Origin: Enchytraeus crypticus
Lineage: Eukaryota > Annelida > Clitellata > Enchytraeida > Enchytraeidae
NCBI GenBank assembly: GCA_905160935.1
Contig: CAJHZI010000513.1
Location: 401,501 to 465,500, forward strand
Reading direction: 5' to 3'
Length of the DNA: 64,000 nucleotides
Shown here: positions 21,429 to 31,699 of the stretch, one piece after another
How positions within the stretch are numbered: position 1 is the first letter of the stretch
Layout: every line of letters starts with the position of its first letter
Program-made: the position numbers and the translations under genes
Notes under the pieces: model-generated
What the model saw: only the letters and a program-made list of their open reading frames with translations
What the model was told of the DNA's origin: nothing
Database searches by the model: none

Positions 21429-22600
21429 CTGCTGCAGATCGACGAACAGCCACCTGCCTATCAGCAGAATTCCTCAGTGGCAAGCAGAGGACAGGGCGCT
21501 TCGCTACAGTTCTTCCAATGGATTACGATCTGTTGAGATGAATTGCAATATTGAACTATAATCAATCCATTCATCCACCAAGCAACCAATCAATAATTCA
21601 GTATATCACCCAGCCATTCAATCATTCAATCAATCATTCAGTGCATCACCCAGCCATGCAATTATTTCTTCAATCAATCATAATATCAGCCAGACTATCA
21701 CTCAATTAAATATCTCCCTAAAAGTGAAAGGTAAACACAAAAAGGATACCAGAAGGATAACACATCGGAAAGATAATTCTGCAAAATTATATTCACTAGT
21801 AACAACATGTTCGTTGAAGTATACAGTTAAATAACCCCACCCAATTCTGCAAAAAGAGCTCACTCTTTTGACTGCGCTCTCTGAGTAGTCGAAATGGCCT
21901 GTAGGCGTCCCTGGTTCGAAGCACCTCTAATTTGTTGATATGCTACCTTTACTGTTAGTGCACGGTTGAGTGTCATCAAGGTGATTTCAACCACATGCCG
22001 TAAAGTCCTATTCCTCAAATCAATTAATGCCATCGCAAATGTGATTGTAGTGAGTCTACTACTATAATGACGTATAACATGATCAAGAGTGATCAGAGTT
22101 TGAGAAATACTAATTATATTACATCACCTGGCATTGTTTTATTCCTATTTCAAAAAAAGGTAGCTATCCCTAACCTAATCCCTCATCCTAACCCTAACCA
22201 TATTCCTATGAAACTAAGAAGATTCAGTTAAACTTTAAAAAATAAAAGTTACTCGATCCAGATTGAACCCCGAACCCTATGCTCTAAAGCCTAGCATCTA
22301 TACCACTTAACCACCGATGCTTCCGATTGAATCCAGTTGAACAGATGTCAACACACCGTACTAGGGAATGGCAATCGTCAAAACAAACCCTGATTTGAGG
22401 TAATAGTAGTGTTTCACTATTAGGCGAAAATATTCTGTACTTTTATATTGCATGATCAGTTTAGGTTAATGTAATGACGTTTTAATGTAATTATTTTGAT
22501 TTTGCTGTCATAAAACTGATACCAGATGGCTAACCCGTAATAATTAAAAGTTCTCTTCTCTAGAATCTAGCCCCATCTTGAGAAACTGGCTATGTACCAA
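20700..22600. other. intergenic stretch with a CT microsatellite and a GC-normal block
   Basis: A (CT)n tract lies at 21366-21427. The surrounding 21230-21560 is of more balanced composition, with CAG/CTG-like runs (cagcagctgctgatgctgctc), but I found no splice-consistent coding exon. It could be a promoter or UTR. ATCA-rich short repeats follow at 21560-21700. Confidence 0.4.
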
Positions 22601-22606
22601 GTTTCA

Positions 22607-23104
22607 GTGATAGATACCATGGCATAACAGATCACTGTATTCTAGTAATTTTAGCAGAAAGTATATAACAAATATATTGCATATTGAAACAAAATAGGTG
22701 ATTTACGCATAGAACTTACTTCATCATCTTCCTTCCTTGAATCACAGTTTAAGTAGAGTCGGGCATAGAAAATCTCGTAGCAATCACATATAATTACTGA
22801 AGCCTAGTTGTTCACCAATCGAATGGCCTTCGTGATGTTTAGATAGATACTATGATAGATACCATCGGTGATAGATACCATGGCATAACAGATCACTGTA
22901 TTCTAGTAATTTTAGCAGAAAGTATATAGCAAATATATTGCATATTGAAACAAAGTAGGTGCTTTACGCATAGAACTTGCTTCATCATCTTCCTTTTTTG
23001 AATCTCAGTTTAAGTAGAGTCGGGATTAGAAAATCTCGTAGCAATTACATATAATTACTGAAACCTAGTTGTTCACCAATCGCATGGCCTTCGTGATGTT
23101 TAGA
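22607..23104. repeat. 261-bp spaced direct duplication
   Basis: About 237 bp at 22607-22844 recur almost unchanged at 22868-23104 (both begin gtgatagataccatggcat and end ggccttcgtgatgttta). High similarity indicates a recent local duplication. Each copy includes a minus-oriented fragment of the GAT-tailed retroelement family. Confidence 0.9.
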
Positions 23105-23269
23105 CAGTAGTGCTATTTCGCCTTCTTTGAAACGAGCAGTCTATGGTTGGTCTATTCTTCAGAAATCGCGACAAAGGTGGGTAACACTGTCAAATGGCAA
23201 TATTGCATAAATCAATGTTATCAGGGCCGGATTTGCAGCACACATCACCCGAATGCTCGATATCTAATA

Positions 23270-23335
23270 ATGCAACTCTCTTAGTGCACTGCCTATTGGC
23301 AGGTCCATGGTATATAACGCCTTCACTCTATATTA
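23270..23335 (-). mobile_element. 3' end fragment of a LINE, minus orientation
   Basis: The sequence gtgcactgcctattggcagg followed by tccatggtatataacgcc matches, inverted, the element end seen at 55025-55146 and 62636-62890. A short CTCT tract lies on its distal side. Confidence 0.65.
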
Positions 23336-23645
23336 CAACTATGCAATAAATTTAATTCAAACGACCTTTTAATGTGCTGGTGGAAGGTAATACAGTGACA
23401 AATCATCCTCCAGCACAGGAAGTCAACTTGATTCAGTTAGGCAGCCGAGTTTGGTAGAACATTTGCCCGATAGACGCAAGGTCATTAGTCGGAAAACCCA
23501 TAATGAATTCAGCATCTAATAGAACCTTTACAATGCAGGAAAACCCAAAAACCTATTTTTGAGTACTAGCTCTCCAAATTTCCAAGTAATCCAATGTGTG
23601 TATCACACAATATGAGAAATAAAACAAAAACTTATTCTCCAAACC

Positions 23646-23651
23646 TTTATT
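23646..23651 (-). promoter_or_regulatory. candidate poly(A) signal
   Basis: AATAAA on the minus strand (context TGAATAAAGG), in an otherwise featureless stretch. It could end a long minus-strand transcript covering the snoRNA cluster. Support is weak. Confidence 0.25.
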
Positions 23652-24172
23652 CAAGCAAATTTAATTCATTCAAATCATAATGTACAAAAGCATTATAAAT
23701 TTAGCCCACTGGTTTGACAAGGACTATATGCAGAAGAGTCACAATTCGGTATTGTGTAAGCTTGAATCAGTTTAAAAGTGAGACACTGCCGCACTTCTCT
23801 TTTGGGAGGTTTCCAAATCTCAGATTTGTTCATAAAGCTGCTTATGGGGAATTTTATAGGACATCGATACAATTTGCCGATTACTAGTTATGGAAAAGGT
23901 CCTTATTGTCTAGATTAGTTAATATTTGGCTGATCAGCCTGAAAGTAAGTTCTATTATTGACAGAGAAAGTGTAAGTGAAGTGGTTTATGGTCGAAGTAC
24001 TAGCAAGATAATTCGTGGTTTAAATCTGAACAGTGGTATAATCAACACATTACTTAAAATTATATATTCCACAAGCTATAAATCGCAATTCAAAGTAAGG
24101 CATAGCTGCGCCCCTGTTTTCGGTGGTTTACGTTGTGGTGTAACATTACCCACAGATTATGGCATTTTATTT

Positions 24173-24206
24173 GCTCTCCTTCAGGACGACCAGCCTGAAG
24201 GAGAGC
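24173..24206. other. perfect 13-bp inverted repeat (hairpin), 8-nt loop
   Basis: gctctccttcagg is followed after acgaccag by its exact complement cctgaaggagagc. On the minus strand the hairpin is followed within a few bases by AATAAA (24171-24166), so a minus-strand transcript would carry a stem-loop next to its poly(A) signal. It is not the histone stem-loop sequence. Confidence 0.7.
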
Positions 24207-24209
24207 GCC

Positions 24210-25470
24210 GTTGCTCTTAAATACAGATATTTCAGATTCACAGTACATCTCTGAAGTTATCTGCAGATCTTGGCGATTGTCGCAACTGATTCCGTAACAT
24301 TAAGGCAAGCTTAGTATATACTAGCAGTAGCGAGTGGTAGTATATGCCAGCATTAGCAACGATCAAATTTTCTACTTCACAGATTAACTTTACATAGAGA
24401 TGTTTGGCTATCTGCACTTCAAGGCCAGCTTAGTAAATATCAACAATTGAAAAAATTCACTAGACCCAGGAAAATAAACAGTCTTCTTCTTGATGATGTC
24501 ATCTTTTGAGTTTCATCGTTTAGTCCTAGAGCCACTCCTGACTAATAACCACTGTATCTCAACACTTCACATCTGAAAAATAGATTAGTTTAGCGTTATT
24601 GTCCTATCACGTGCAATAACAAATAGATAAAGGCTAACATTAACATCGAATCTAAAGATTCCTCTAATATTTGATTTCTTCATTTTGATCAGTGAAAGGT
24701 TAGGCAGTATCAGCCTACCTAAGAATTAATCAATGAATAAATTACTACATCCATCACAGAAATAACAATACTTTACCTATCAAACTAAAACAATATTTAT
24801 GCAGCAGTCTAGCTACCCACAAATCAGTGTCTTCAGCTCTCATAATCATAACCATCACAGATCCTCATACATACGTCGAAACACTTGACCAGACAAATAA
24901 AGACAGAACTGTAGATACAAAAGAGAACCTCTGCTGACCAAAGATCAGAGAGGCAGACAAATCAAGACACAACAATACAAACAGAAAGAATTGGTCAAGT
25001 ATTGTCGGTTTCTGCAGAGCTCCTGATCTCACAGTAAGTTTTACATCATGAGACACTGTAATGGTGTACTGATCAGTATAAAGCAAAACTTCAACGATAG
25101 AATAACTTTAGTCGTTCACTAGCAAAATCCTATAGAATATACGGTCGTATAATTCACTACGATTACACCCCTGCTTTCAATATCATAGACAAGAAACAGA
25201 AAGCGTGCAAAAGCTTTATAACATTTTAAAAATTGAATATAAGGCGTGGTCAGTCAGACAATCGTATTAGTTTCCAATGATTTAATTCTTTGCAAGATTT
25301 CATGATTTTTTGTCTGCTTTGTTAACATGCACGTTGTTATCATACAGGAACAGTAAATGCAGAAGACTATAGTTATCAGCATATAAGCATTGTTGTTTAA
25401 AAAGAACAGTAAGATCACATAGAAATTGCAACAGCAAATCAGATATATTGTTAACATCAAAGACGAGACA
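24210..25470. other. intergenic or intronic DNA, nothing firm
   Basis: AT-rich sequence without supported exons. One plus-strand TGATGA...CTGA pairing near 24490-24540 was examined and rejected as a snoRNA because it has no closing stem and no second copy. Confidence 0.4.
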
Positions 25471-25477
25471 TTGTTGC

Positions 25478-25532
25478 CTCTTCAGAGAGATTCCCTAAGT
25501 GTCAGAAGACAATCATCACAGCTGTGCAAGAG
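25478..25532 (-). ncRNA. possible mini C/D-box snoRNA, copy 1
   Basis: The minus strand has a GTGATGA C box (25513-25519), a CTGA D box (25482-25485) and a 5-bp closing stem CTCTT/AAGAG. A second CTGA lies internally. The guide next to the D box contains GGGAATCTC, complementary to the conserved large-subunit rRNA stretch GAGAUUCCC (from memory). It is short for a eukaryotic C/D RNA (about 55 nt), so it may be a decayed or minimal copy. Confidence 0.4.
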
Positions 25533-25976
25533 ACTGTAGTATATATTCTACGTTGCATTTGTATGCAAAGCTTGTAGCAACTGAATAAAAAAAAATAAAC
25601 TGTAAAAATAATAAAGGTTGAGTTCAATGCTTACATAACCAACAAAATAATAGACTTTAAACATTACATATGTATAAACTTCGTTACAATCAAAAAATTG
25701 CTCAACAAAACGGCAATACAACAGAGGATTAGTTCAATTGTCAACGCATAATCGGTACCAGATTAATGCACGAGTTACCAAGCCAGTCGATAAGCAGAAG
25801 TCATCTGCAAGTCATCTGATCCAGCTCAGCCGATAATATAATTTCTTGTTATATAAGGCAGACTTTCAAATGTTAGAACTTCCTTTCTAACAAAGCTCTC
25901 AATCTTGATGCAACAAAATTGCATTTGCGAAAAAGCACAGAAGCACAGCAATCAGAGAAACTGCTCTCATCAATTA

Positions 25977-26026
25977 AGATTTATCAGAGAGATTCCCAAA
26001 GTGTCACAAGACAATCATCACATCTG
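25977..26026 (-). ncRNA. possible mini C/D-box snoRNA, copy 2
   Basis: A paralogue of the element about 500 bp to the left. Box C GTGATGA (26015-26021), box D CTGA (25984-25987), guide core GGGAATCTC and a short AGAT/ATCT closing stem are kept. The bases between guide and box C differ slightly. Conservation of boxes and guide across copies supports an RNA; the short length keeps confidence low. Confidence 0.4.
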
Positions 26027-26153
26027 TGCTCCATGCTCAAATGCAACAGTCGCAGCAGCTTACTCAGACTAGTATTACAAAGAAAGGTACAGTATCTCAA
26101 AAAAAGCTAAACAATTACGCACAAAGATGGGTCAATAACTAAACTGGATAAAT

Positions 26154-26246
26154 TTTATTACCTAATGACCTAATGCATTTCTAGGATCCACTGAGAGTTC
26201 TTGAAATCTGTAAAGATTTTGTTCCATCATCATTTTGGCCAACAGT
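26154..26246 (-). other. candidate terminal exon of the snoRNA host transcript
   Basis: The minus strand has a good acceptor (TTTTTGCAG before 26246) followed by sequence ending at an AATAAA signal (26159-26154). One frame reads protein-like to a stop at 26162-26164 (for example MMMEQNLYRFQELSVDPRNA). It may be the last coding exon of a host gene or a non-coding exon. No partner exon with matching phase was proven. Confidence 0.35.
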
Positions 26247-26387
26247 CTGCAAAAACAATAATATAACAAGGATCCAAATTCAGATCTTATCCAAAAATTA
26301 TACTTTACATTCTACTGTTTAATGCAATTGGCTGTGATTATGTTTTTATCAACAACACATAGAACACTAACAGATTCGCTGTTATGG

Positions 26388-26466
26388 GTGACTCAGAGAT
26401 TATGGAACGGTATATTGATTGATATCATTCTAGTCATCTGGCAAAATTACAATCATCATCTGTCAC
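26388..26466 (-). ncRNA. C/D-box snoRNA, family 1, copy 1
   Basis: The minus strand reads GTGAC-AG-ATGATGA at the 5' end (box C 26453-26459) and CTGA-GTCAC at the 3' end (box D 26393-26396), so GTGAC/GTCAC form the closing stem. Length is 79 nt. A second, nearly identical copy lies at 28282-28367. The D-adjacent guide contains TATACCGTTCC; the internal segment ATTGTAATTTTGCCAGATGA is invariant between copies. I could not identify the rRNA target. Confidence 0.75.
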
Positions 26467-26820
26467 CAGTATAACAGCAAAAGTTCATGCACAAATAAAA
26501 CATACTAAAACAAAAATACTATGTGAATATTCAATTAAATACTATGTGACTACCCTTACAGTGTCCTCATACAGCTATACAAAATGTAAAAATTTGTTGT
26601 GTTCAGTATTTAAAAATTCTCTGAATACAGTTTAATACAATCATGCCAATAAAAATATTAACATCAAAAGAAGTAAATTTGATCGAGAGGACAAATTCAT
26701 CTATCAAATAATTCAGACACACAATAAAATGCTATTTCATTGTTTCTTATAAATAATCTCACTACATTCTTCCACAAGTTTTGTGCCCCTCATGATAAAC
26801 AATTGAAGGTTTGTATACTT

Positions 26821-26958
26821 CAATGTACATTCCTGATTCAGTGACACAAGAGATATCAAGTCTCTGGGACACACGACGCAATAGAATCATTTCTATCTCG
26901 CCACATTTTCAAATGTCTGTCCTCACTTGTTCAGAGAACAACCAAAGCGTGATATGGC
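26821..26958 (-). ncRNA. H/ACA-like snoRNA, copy 1
   Basis: First of three about 138-nt paralogues (also 27464 and 28688). On the minus strand an H-box-like ATAGAA (26891-26896) separates two folding halves. The 3' half is closed by GATTC/GAATC with an inner AGAGA/TCTCT stem. An ACA triplet at 26826-26824 lies exactly 3 nt from the inferred 3' end. In the three copies the ACA is kept although the bases around it differ, as expected of an H/ACA RNA. The pseudouridylation target is unknown. Confidence 0.6.
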
Positions 26959-27165
26959 TAAGTCAAGAAAATACTCCGCAAGCAAAGACTAATTATCAAA
27001 TATCTTTCAGTGCAAGATAGTTTTCATCAATAACTGATTGCACTAGAGTCTTCACTATTTAAGTAACACTACATGCTGAACAACTAACAACTTTAGCAAT
27101 TAATGCTTATTACGGTATCCTATAGAATAATTTTTCTACATGCTACAGTTCACTAATTTTAGCAA

Positions 27166-27166
27166 A

Positions 27167-27240
<74 letters not shown>
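27166..27240. repeat. (TA)n microsatellite
   Basis: Uninterrupted TA dinucleotides over about 75 bp, just left of a SINE. Confidence 0.97.
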
Positions 27241-27243
<3 letters not shown>

Positions 27244-27293
27244 AGTGTCGAAGATTACACAATGCATTTAGTCTTTTCAAGCTGTAAGGCTAC

Positions 27294-27440
27294 TTTATAA
27301 CTGGCTGAAGCCAGTGGCTATGTCGGGAAGATATTCGATTGAGGATCAGCATGTGTAGGTTCAAATCCCGGGTTCGCACTTCACACATGTCGTTTTCGAG
27401 GAAGGAAACAGACATTAACATTAGCTGTACCAGCTGTAGA
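27294..27440 (+). mobile_element. tRNA-derived SINE (family 1)
   Basis: It contains an A-box-like agccagtggc and B-box ggttcaaatcc at tRNA-like spacing, then a tail cgttttcgaggaaggaaac and acattaacattagc shared with many copies in the window. It is a diverged copy. Confidence 0.8.
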
Positions 27441-27463
27441 GTGTAAATGATTTGCAGTTCATA

Positions 27464-27601
27464 GAATGTCGGTTCCTGATTCAGTGACACAAGAGATATC
27501 AAGTCTCTTGGACACACGACGTAATAGAATCATTTCTATCTTACCACATTTTCAAATGTCTGTCCTCACTTGTTCAGAGAACAACAAAAGCGCAATGTGG
27601 T
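27464..27601 (-). ncRNA. H/ACA-like snoRNA, copy 2
   Basis: The same architecture as the copy at 26821. The 3' end reads GGAACCGACATTC, with ACA again 3 nt from the end although the preceding CCG differs from the other copies. The 5' base can pair CCACATT with AATGTGG. The H-box-like ATAGAA is retained. Confidence 0.6.
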
Positions 27602-28099
27602 TTAGTGAAGATCACCTTCATAATAGGCTTTGTAATAATTTTTGTGCAGGGAAAATATATTTGCATGGAATATATATATATTTTATGAACAAAGCCTCTT
27701 TCTGAAACCAGATATTAATACAGAGAATACTAGTAACACACAATGCTAAACAAAACTATTTCAATTAATATATGACTCATGCTTGTAATAGTAGGGATAC
27801 ATGATAAAAACTGCAAATATACTTTTTATTATTCATACTGCTCTTAAAACGAGGGCATGAAAGATATCTTACAGGGAATATATGTATAATGGCAAATAAA
27901 ATTAATCTTAAATATATAGCCAGACACTACAATTACATTCTCTCTGTTGATTTACAGTAAGTATATTATTATTATTTAGTTTAAGTCGTATAGAAAATTA
28001 TAAGTGAAAGCCAAGTGCGATAAACAGTAAATGAAAATTGTATCAACTACAATAAGTACTAATACGAGATTCTTTAAGCCCAACCTCAGTTCGTCCGTC

Positions 28100-28174
28100 A
28101 GATATATGTGCTAGGTTTAAGTACTCATTTGCTGCATAGACATTCTTTACATCCACAGAGATCTGGCCGCGGGA
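28100..28174 (-). other. candidate internal exon between snoRNA copies
   Basis: A minus-strand acceptor GTGTGCAG ends at 28175. The following frame is open for about 43 codons (beginning SRGQISVDVKNVY), while the other two frames close quickly. It lies between snoRNA copies, where a host exon is expected. The donor is unclear, with GTTGGG or GTACTT possible. Confidence 0.3.
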
Positions 28175-28281
28175 CTGCACACTCAATAATGAGCACAAAA
28201 CATCAAGTCAAAGTATAAAATTCTCCTAAAACCCCATTTATGATCAGTAAATTTAGCAAGTGGCTACAGATGTGAGAAACA

Positions 28282-28367
28282 GTGACTCAGAGATTAAGGA
28301 ACGGTATATTGCTTGATATCACTCTAGCGAGTCATCTGGCAAAATTACAATCATCATCATCTGTCAC
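28282..28367 (-). ncRNA. C/D-box snoRNA, family 1, copy 2
   Basis: A paralogue of the 26388 copy: GTGAC stem, box C ATGATGA (28354-28360), box D CTGA (28287-28290), closing GTCAC. One extra ATG and a few loop changes make it 86 nt. The guide changes by a single base (TTCCTTAATCT against TTCCATAATCT), while the upstream TATACCGTTCC is unchanged. Confidence 0.75.
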
Positions 28368-28687
28368 CAATAAAAACAAAATGGCATATTAGTTATAATC
28401 AATGTTTAAATACAAAACCAGGATTCAGAACAAATTAGAATATAATATTAATGCAAAGCATTACAATTGCTTAGCCTCAATATAAAATAACTCCAATATA
28501 AAAATCTAGAGAGAACAAATGTATTGCATTCATATAACATTCTATCACTAACAATCAGTTAATTTTAAAGTATTGCTTGTGTAGGGAGAAAAGCCTGCCT
28601 TATCTTGAAGCACTACTTGTTAGTGACTATATTTCTGAAGAAAACCTTTAAAATGCAATCACTAACAGCTTAATTTCGTCGAGTATT

Positions 28688-28826
28688 AGATGTTGATTCC
28701 TGATTCAGTGACACAAGAGATAGCCAGTCTCTGGGGCACACGACGCAATAGAATCATTTCTATCTCGCCACATTTTCAAATGTCTGTCCCCACTAGTTCA
28801 GAGAACAACCAAAGCGTGATATGGCT
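28688..28826 (-). ncRNA. H/ACA-like snoRNA, copy 3
   Basis: Third copy, closest to the 26821 copy in its body. Its 3' end reads GGAATCAACATCT, with the ACA kept at 3 nt from the end. The H-box ATAGAA and the GATTC/GAATC closing stem are conserved. Confidence 0.6.
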
Positions 28827-29173
28827 AATAAAAAATAAATTTTAAAATATGCTGGTTTTAACATGCGTTAAAAATGCATTATTTACGAGAAAAACAATTT
28901 GTCCTTGGATGCCTTCTAATAACATTCTGTTTCAGCATTAGCAATTTTCAAATTTAAGTTTGTAAAATCAATGTAAATGTCAATCAACACACAAATTACT
29001 TCTTTCATTATTTAATACAAACAATATAATTTTTTCAATTCTAACCAATTACCTCAATATCATATACATTATTATTTTTTCAACCCTGGCCACCACCAAC
29101 CATGCTGCTTTATTCATTATTTAAAAATGTCCATGGTTGATAGCTAATTAGGTGGTAAACAGTTATGATTAGA

Positions 29174-29251
29174 TGTACATCAGCGTATAGAGTCTCTACA
29201 AAGTATAGCAACTCAGATGTCCCTATCTATAACAATATCATCATTTGTACA
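29174..29251 (-). ncRNA. C/D-box snoRNA, family 2, copy 1 (rRNA guide)
   Basis: The minus strand has closing stem TGTACA/TGTACA, box C ATGATGA (29238-29244), box D' CTGA (29213-29216) and box D CTGA (29180-29183); length 78 nt. The D' guide ATAGATAGGGACAT contains 12 nt complementary to the large-subunit rRNA motif UGUCCCUAUCUA, recalled from conserved eukaryotic 25S/28S sequence. By the fifth-nucleotide rule it would 2'-O-methylate the first C of GUCCC. Confidence 0.8.
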
Positions 29252-29671
29252 TGCAACGGCAAAAAGTGCTATAAAATACTATTAGTCTAAAATCCAGAAT
29301 ACAGGCACAGTAGGCCCATTTTCTGGATTACTGGCTGCCTGTTTTATTCAAAAATTGATAATTTTTCTAAGGTAGATTATCTAACACATTCCAAAGACAA
29401 AAGACATGAAATTTTCTAATGATGCAGTGCAAGCATTTTATCACCATAACTTGGATATATGCAGAAAAGTTATATAAAATCGACTGTATATTTTATATAC
29501 ATTTAATATTACAGAGGAATAGAAAAAATATCTTAAATAATACAATTCCTCAAATAATTATAATGGCATATACCTATAATTAATTATAACAGCACACAAT
29601 ATTTGAAAATATCAAACAACTGGTTTTTAAACTATTTTTGTTTCATAATGCAGAAAAATTAAAAAAAATTA

Positions 29672-29751
29672 GTGTACATCAGTGTATAGAGATTCTACAA
29701 TGTCAATTGACTCAGATGTCCCTATCTATAACAGCCTCATCATGTGTACAC
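29672..29751 (-). ncRNA. C/D-box snoRNA, family 2, copy 2 (rRNA guide)
   Basis: A paralogue of the copy at 29174. The boxes (C 29737-29743, D 29679-29682) and the whole D' guide GTTATAGATAGGGACAT are identical, while the rest has diverged, including the D-side guide. The closing stem is kept as GTGTACAC/TGTACAC. This is a strong signature of selection on the D' guide. Confidence 0.8.
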
Positions 29752-30709
29752 ATGCTAGGAAATGCAATACAAGAATATTTGCTAAACTATTTAGATTTTT
29801 ACAATTATTTACAGACTTCAAAATATATCTCTGATTTTATCATCAAAGAATGCAATCAAATAATAATTTTTGGTTGGGAATCGTTTCCAGGAGTTGATTT
29901 ATCAACAAAACAGTAAACTTATATTTAGGTTACCATTGGTCAACCCAAGAAAACATGTGCCAATCACAAAAACCACATATATTTTTAAATACTCTTAAAA
30001 TGGCAAAAATATTACAAGTGATATAGGATAGCACAATATATTATCAGCAACAATAGTAGTGTTTACCTTCAAGAACACCAAGTGTCCATCACAGCAAGTA
30101 CATCATGATTTCTGGTTAAAATTCTTGGAAGTGTTCCCAACAAATTCACCACGGATCTAGATTATGCTTGTTGCACATCTTGTTTGTGTACAGCTATATT
30201 TGCTGACATGGTTGCAGTAAATCAGTTAGGCACTGTTGTTTAACACCTTCCACCATAGTGTACTGGAACAGCTTTAACAATAATTAAGAACAGACAAATT
30301 GATTTTCCTAATTCAAACACATCAAACTCCTGATATCTTAACAGCATAAACTTCTCGATATCAAAATACACAAACACATCTTCTGAGCTTCACCATTTCT
30401 GAAATTCCAGCATGAAAAGCTACTAGCAGCTACCTCAGAAAGTTAACGAGAATTAGAATTAGGTTTTCAATAAACATAAAAAACATAAATGAAGTACTGA
30501 AATATACAAATTGAAGAATTCTGTCAAGACTGTCCAGGATATTACAACCTAGAGCAACCTATAACATCTCACAAAAGCAATACATAAAATACACTCAAAC
30601 ATGTGTCTGAAATACTCGATGGCTTCAGCAAGTCGATTGTGGAGACACACAGTATTAGAGAATTAAGTCAGGAAACAAGGTTTGCAAGCTAGATGAAACA
30701 ATGTAGTGA

Positions 30710-30835
30710 ACCCAGAGGACGGTCCTGAGAGATGGGAAACTCTCAGCTCCAAAGACGATCCACCGTTCCCTCTCCCTACACAGACTGCCAGCCACGAGCA
30801 CAGACAGGCTTGGGCTGTTTTCATCCAGTAGGAAT
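30710..30835 (-). other. GC-rich structured block, possible RNA or host exon
   Basis: About 55 percent GC in AT-rich surroundings. The minus strand contains a strong hairpin CTGAGAG-TTTCCCAT-CTCTCAG and CAGCC/GGCTG pairing, and ends TTCACTACATTG, with ACA 3 nt from a possible end. I could not match it to U3, U8, U17 or MRP RNA. Confidence 0.35.
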
Positions 30836-31576
30836 AAAAATAAACTAGGAAAACAAAGTACTAAAATAATGATTGAATAAATTTCATTATGTTCCTAGTT
30901 TTCACATTATAAGCACTGCAATTAAAATAACTAAATTCTGTTCCCATAACATGTGTGATCCATTGAAATCTAACTAAAAATCACTTCAACTAATTAACAT
31001 TTCACAAAGCAACAAACAAAGCAACCTCCTTGAACTAATGGTTAGGCTTCCGTCTAGCTAGAGTACAATCAAGGCCATACATAGAAGCAACCAAGTACTT
31101 TATACCACAAATTAACAACAATTATGTTGCAAGATTACTTAGTTTTAGTACAAAGAGGGATTATTCCTGTGAGAAAGTGACCTGCGTCATCTGTTTAGAA
31201 TTTGTTTAGAGGTGAAGCAGTTCAAAGCTATTTTTCCTTTTGAGTAAAACGTTGACACTTTGCATTACTTTGCATTTAAATGTCTTGTCATTGGTCTTTA
31301 GGCCTGTTAAAGAATTATTTACGGTTATCCCGACCACAATCTCCACTACTCACTAGCTCTAATCTCCAGTGAGAAAATATTCCCAAGATTTTCTAGTCAT
31401 TTTCTCCAAGCAATATTTAGCATACTTTAACACAGTAATTTAGATCGTAATGAATCCGTAAACCGCATCAAGAACCTCCTACGAACAGCTAAACGCATAG
31501 TAGCAACAAGCAGCATTTAGCTAAACACGCTTATATTTGCAATGACAAATAAATATATTAAGAGACATTTATTTAC

Positions 31577-31660
31577 CTGTGTTCGCGGTCAGATTCTCAC
31601 ACGTTTCACTCACACCCAAGCGAAGCAGGAAATGGAAATGAACTTCAATAGTGAACTTAT
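31577..31660 (-). other. candidate first exon of the snoRNA host transcript
   Basis: A minus-strand donor CACAG|GTAAAT (exon ends at 31577) follows a pyrimidine-rich stretch TTTCCTGCTTCGC that resembles a 5'TOP start, typical of snoRNA host genes. There is no ATG in the segment, so it would be 5' UTR or non-coding. Confidence 0.35.
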
Positions 31661-31699
31661 TCTTGTTCTCGTAAAATCTCAACTTTTGTTATTCTTGTT

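Noticed and set aside
21247..21541. RERERE/LSLSLS open frames around 21.4 kb
   Set aside because: They run through a (CT)n microsatellite. The flanks show no coding signature or splice sites.
24485..24545. Plus-strand C/D snoRNA (TGATGA ... CTGA)
   Set aside because: No closing stem, no conserved second copy and no recognisable rRNA guide.
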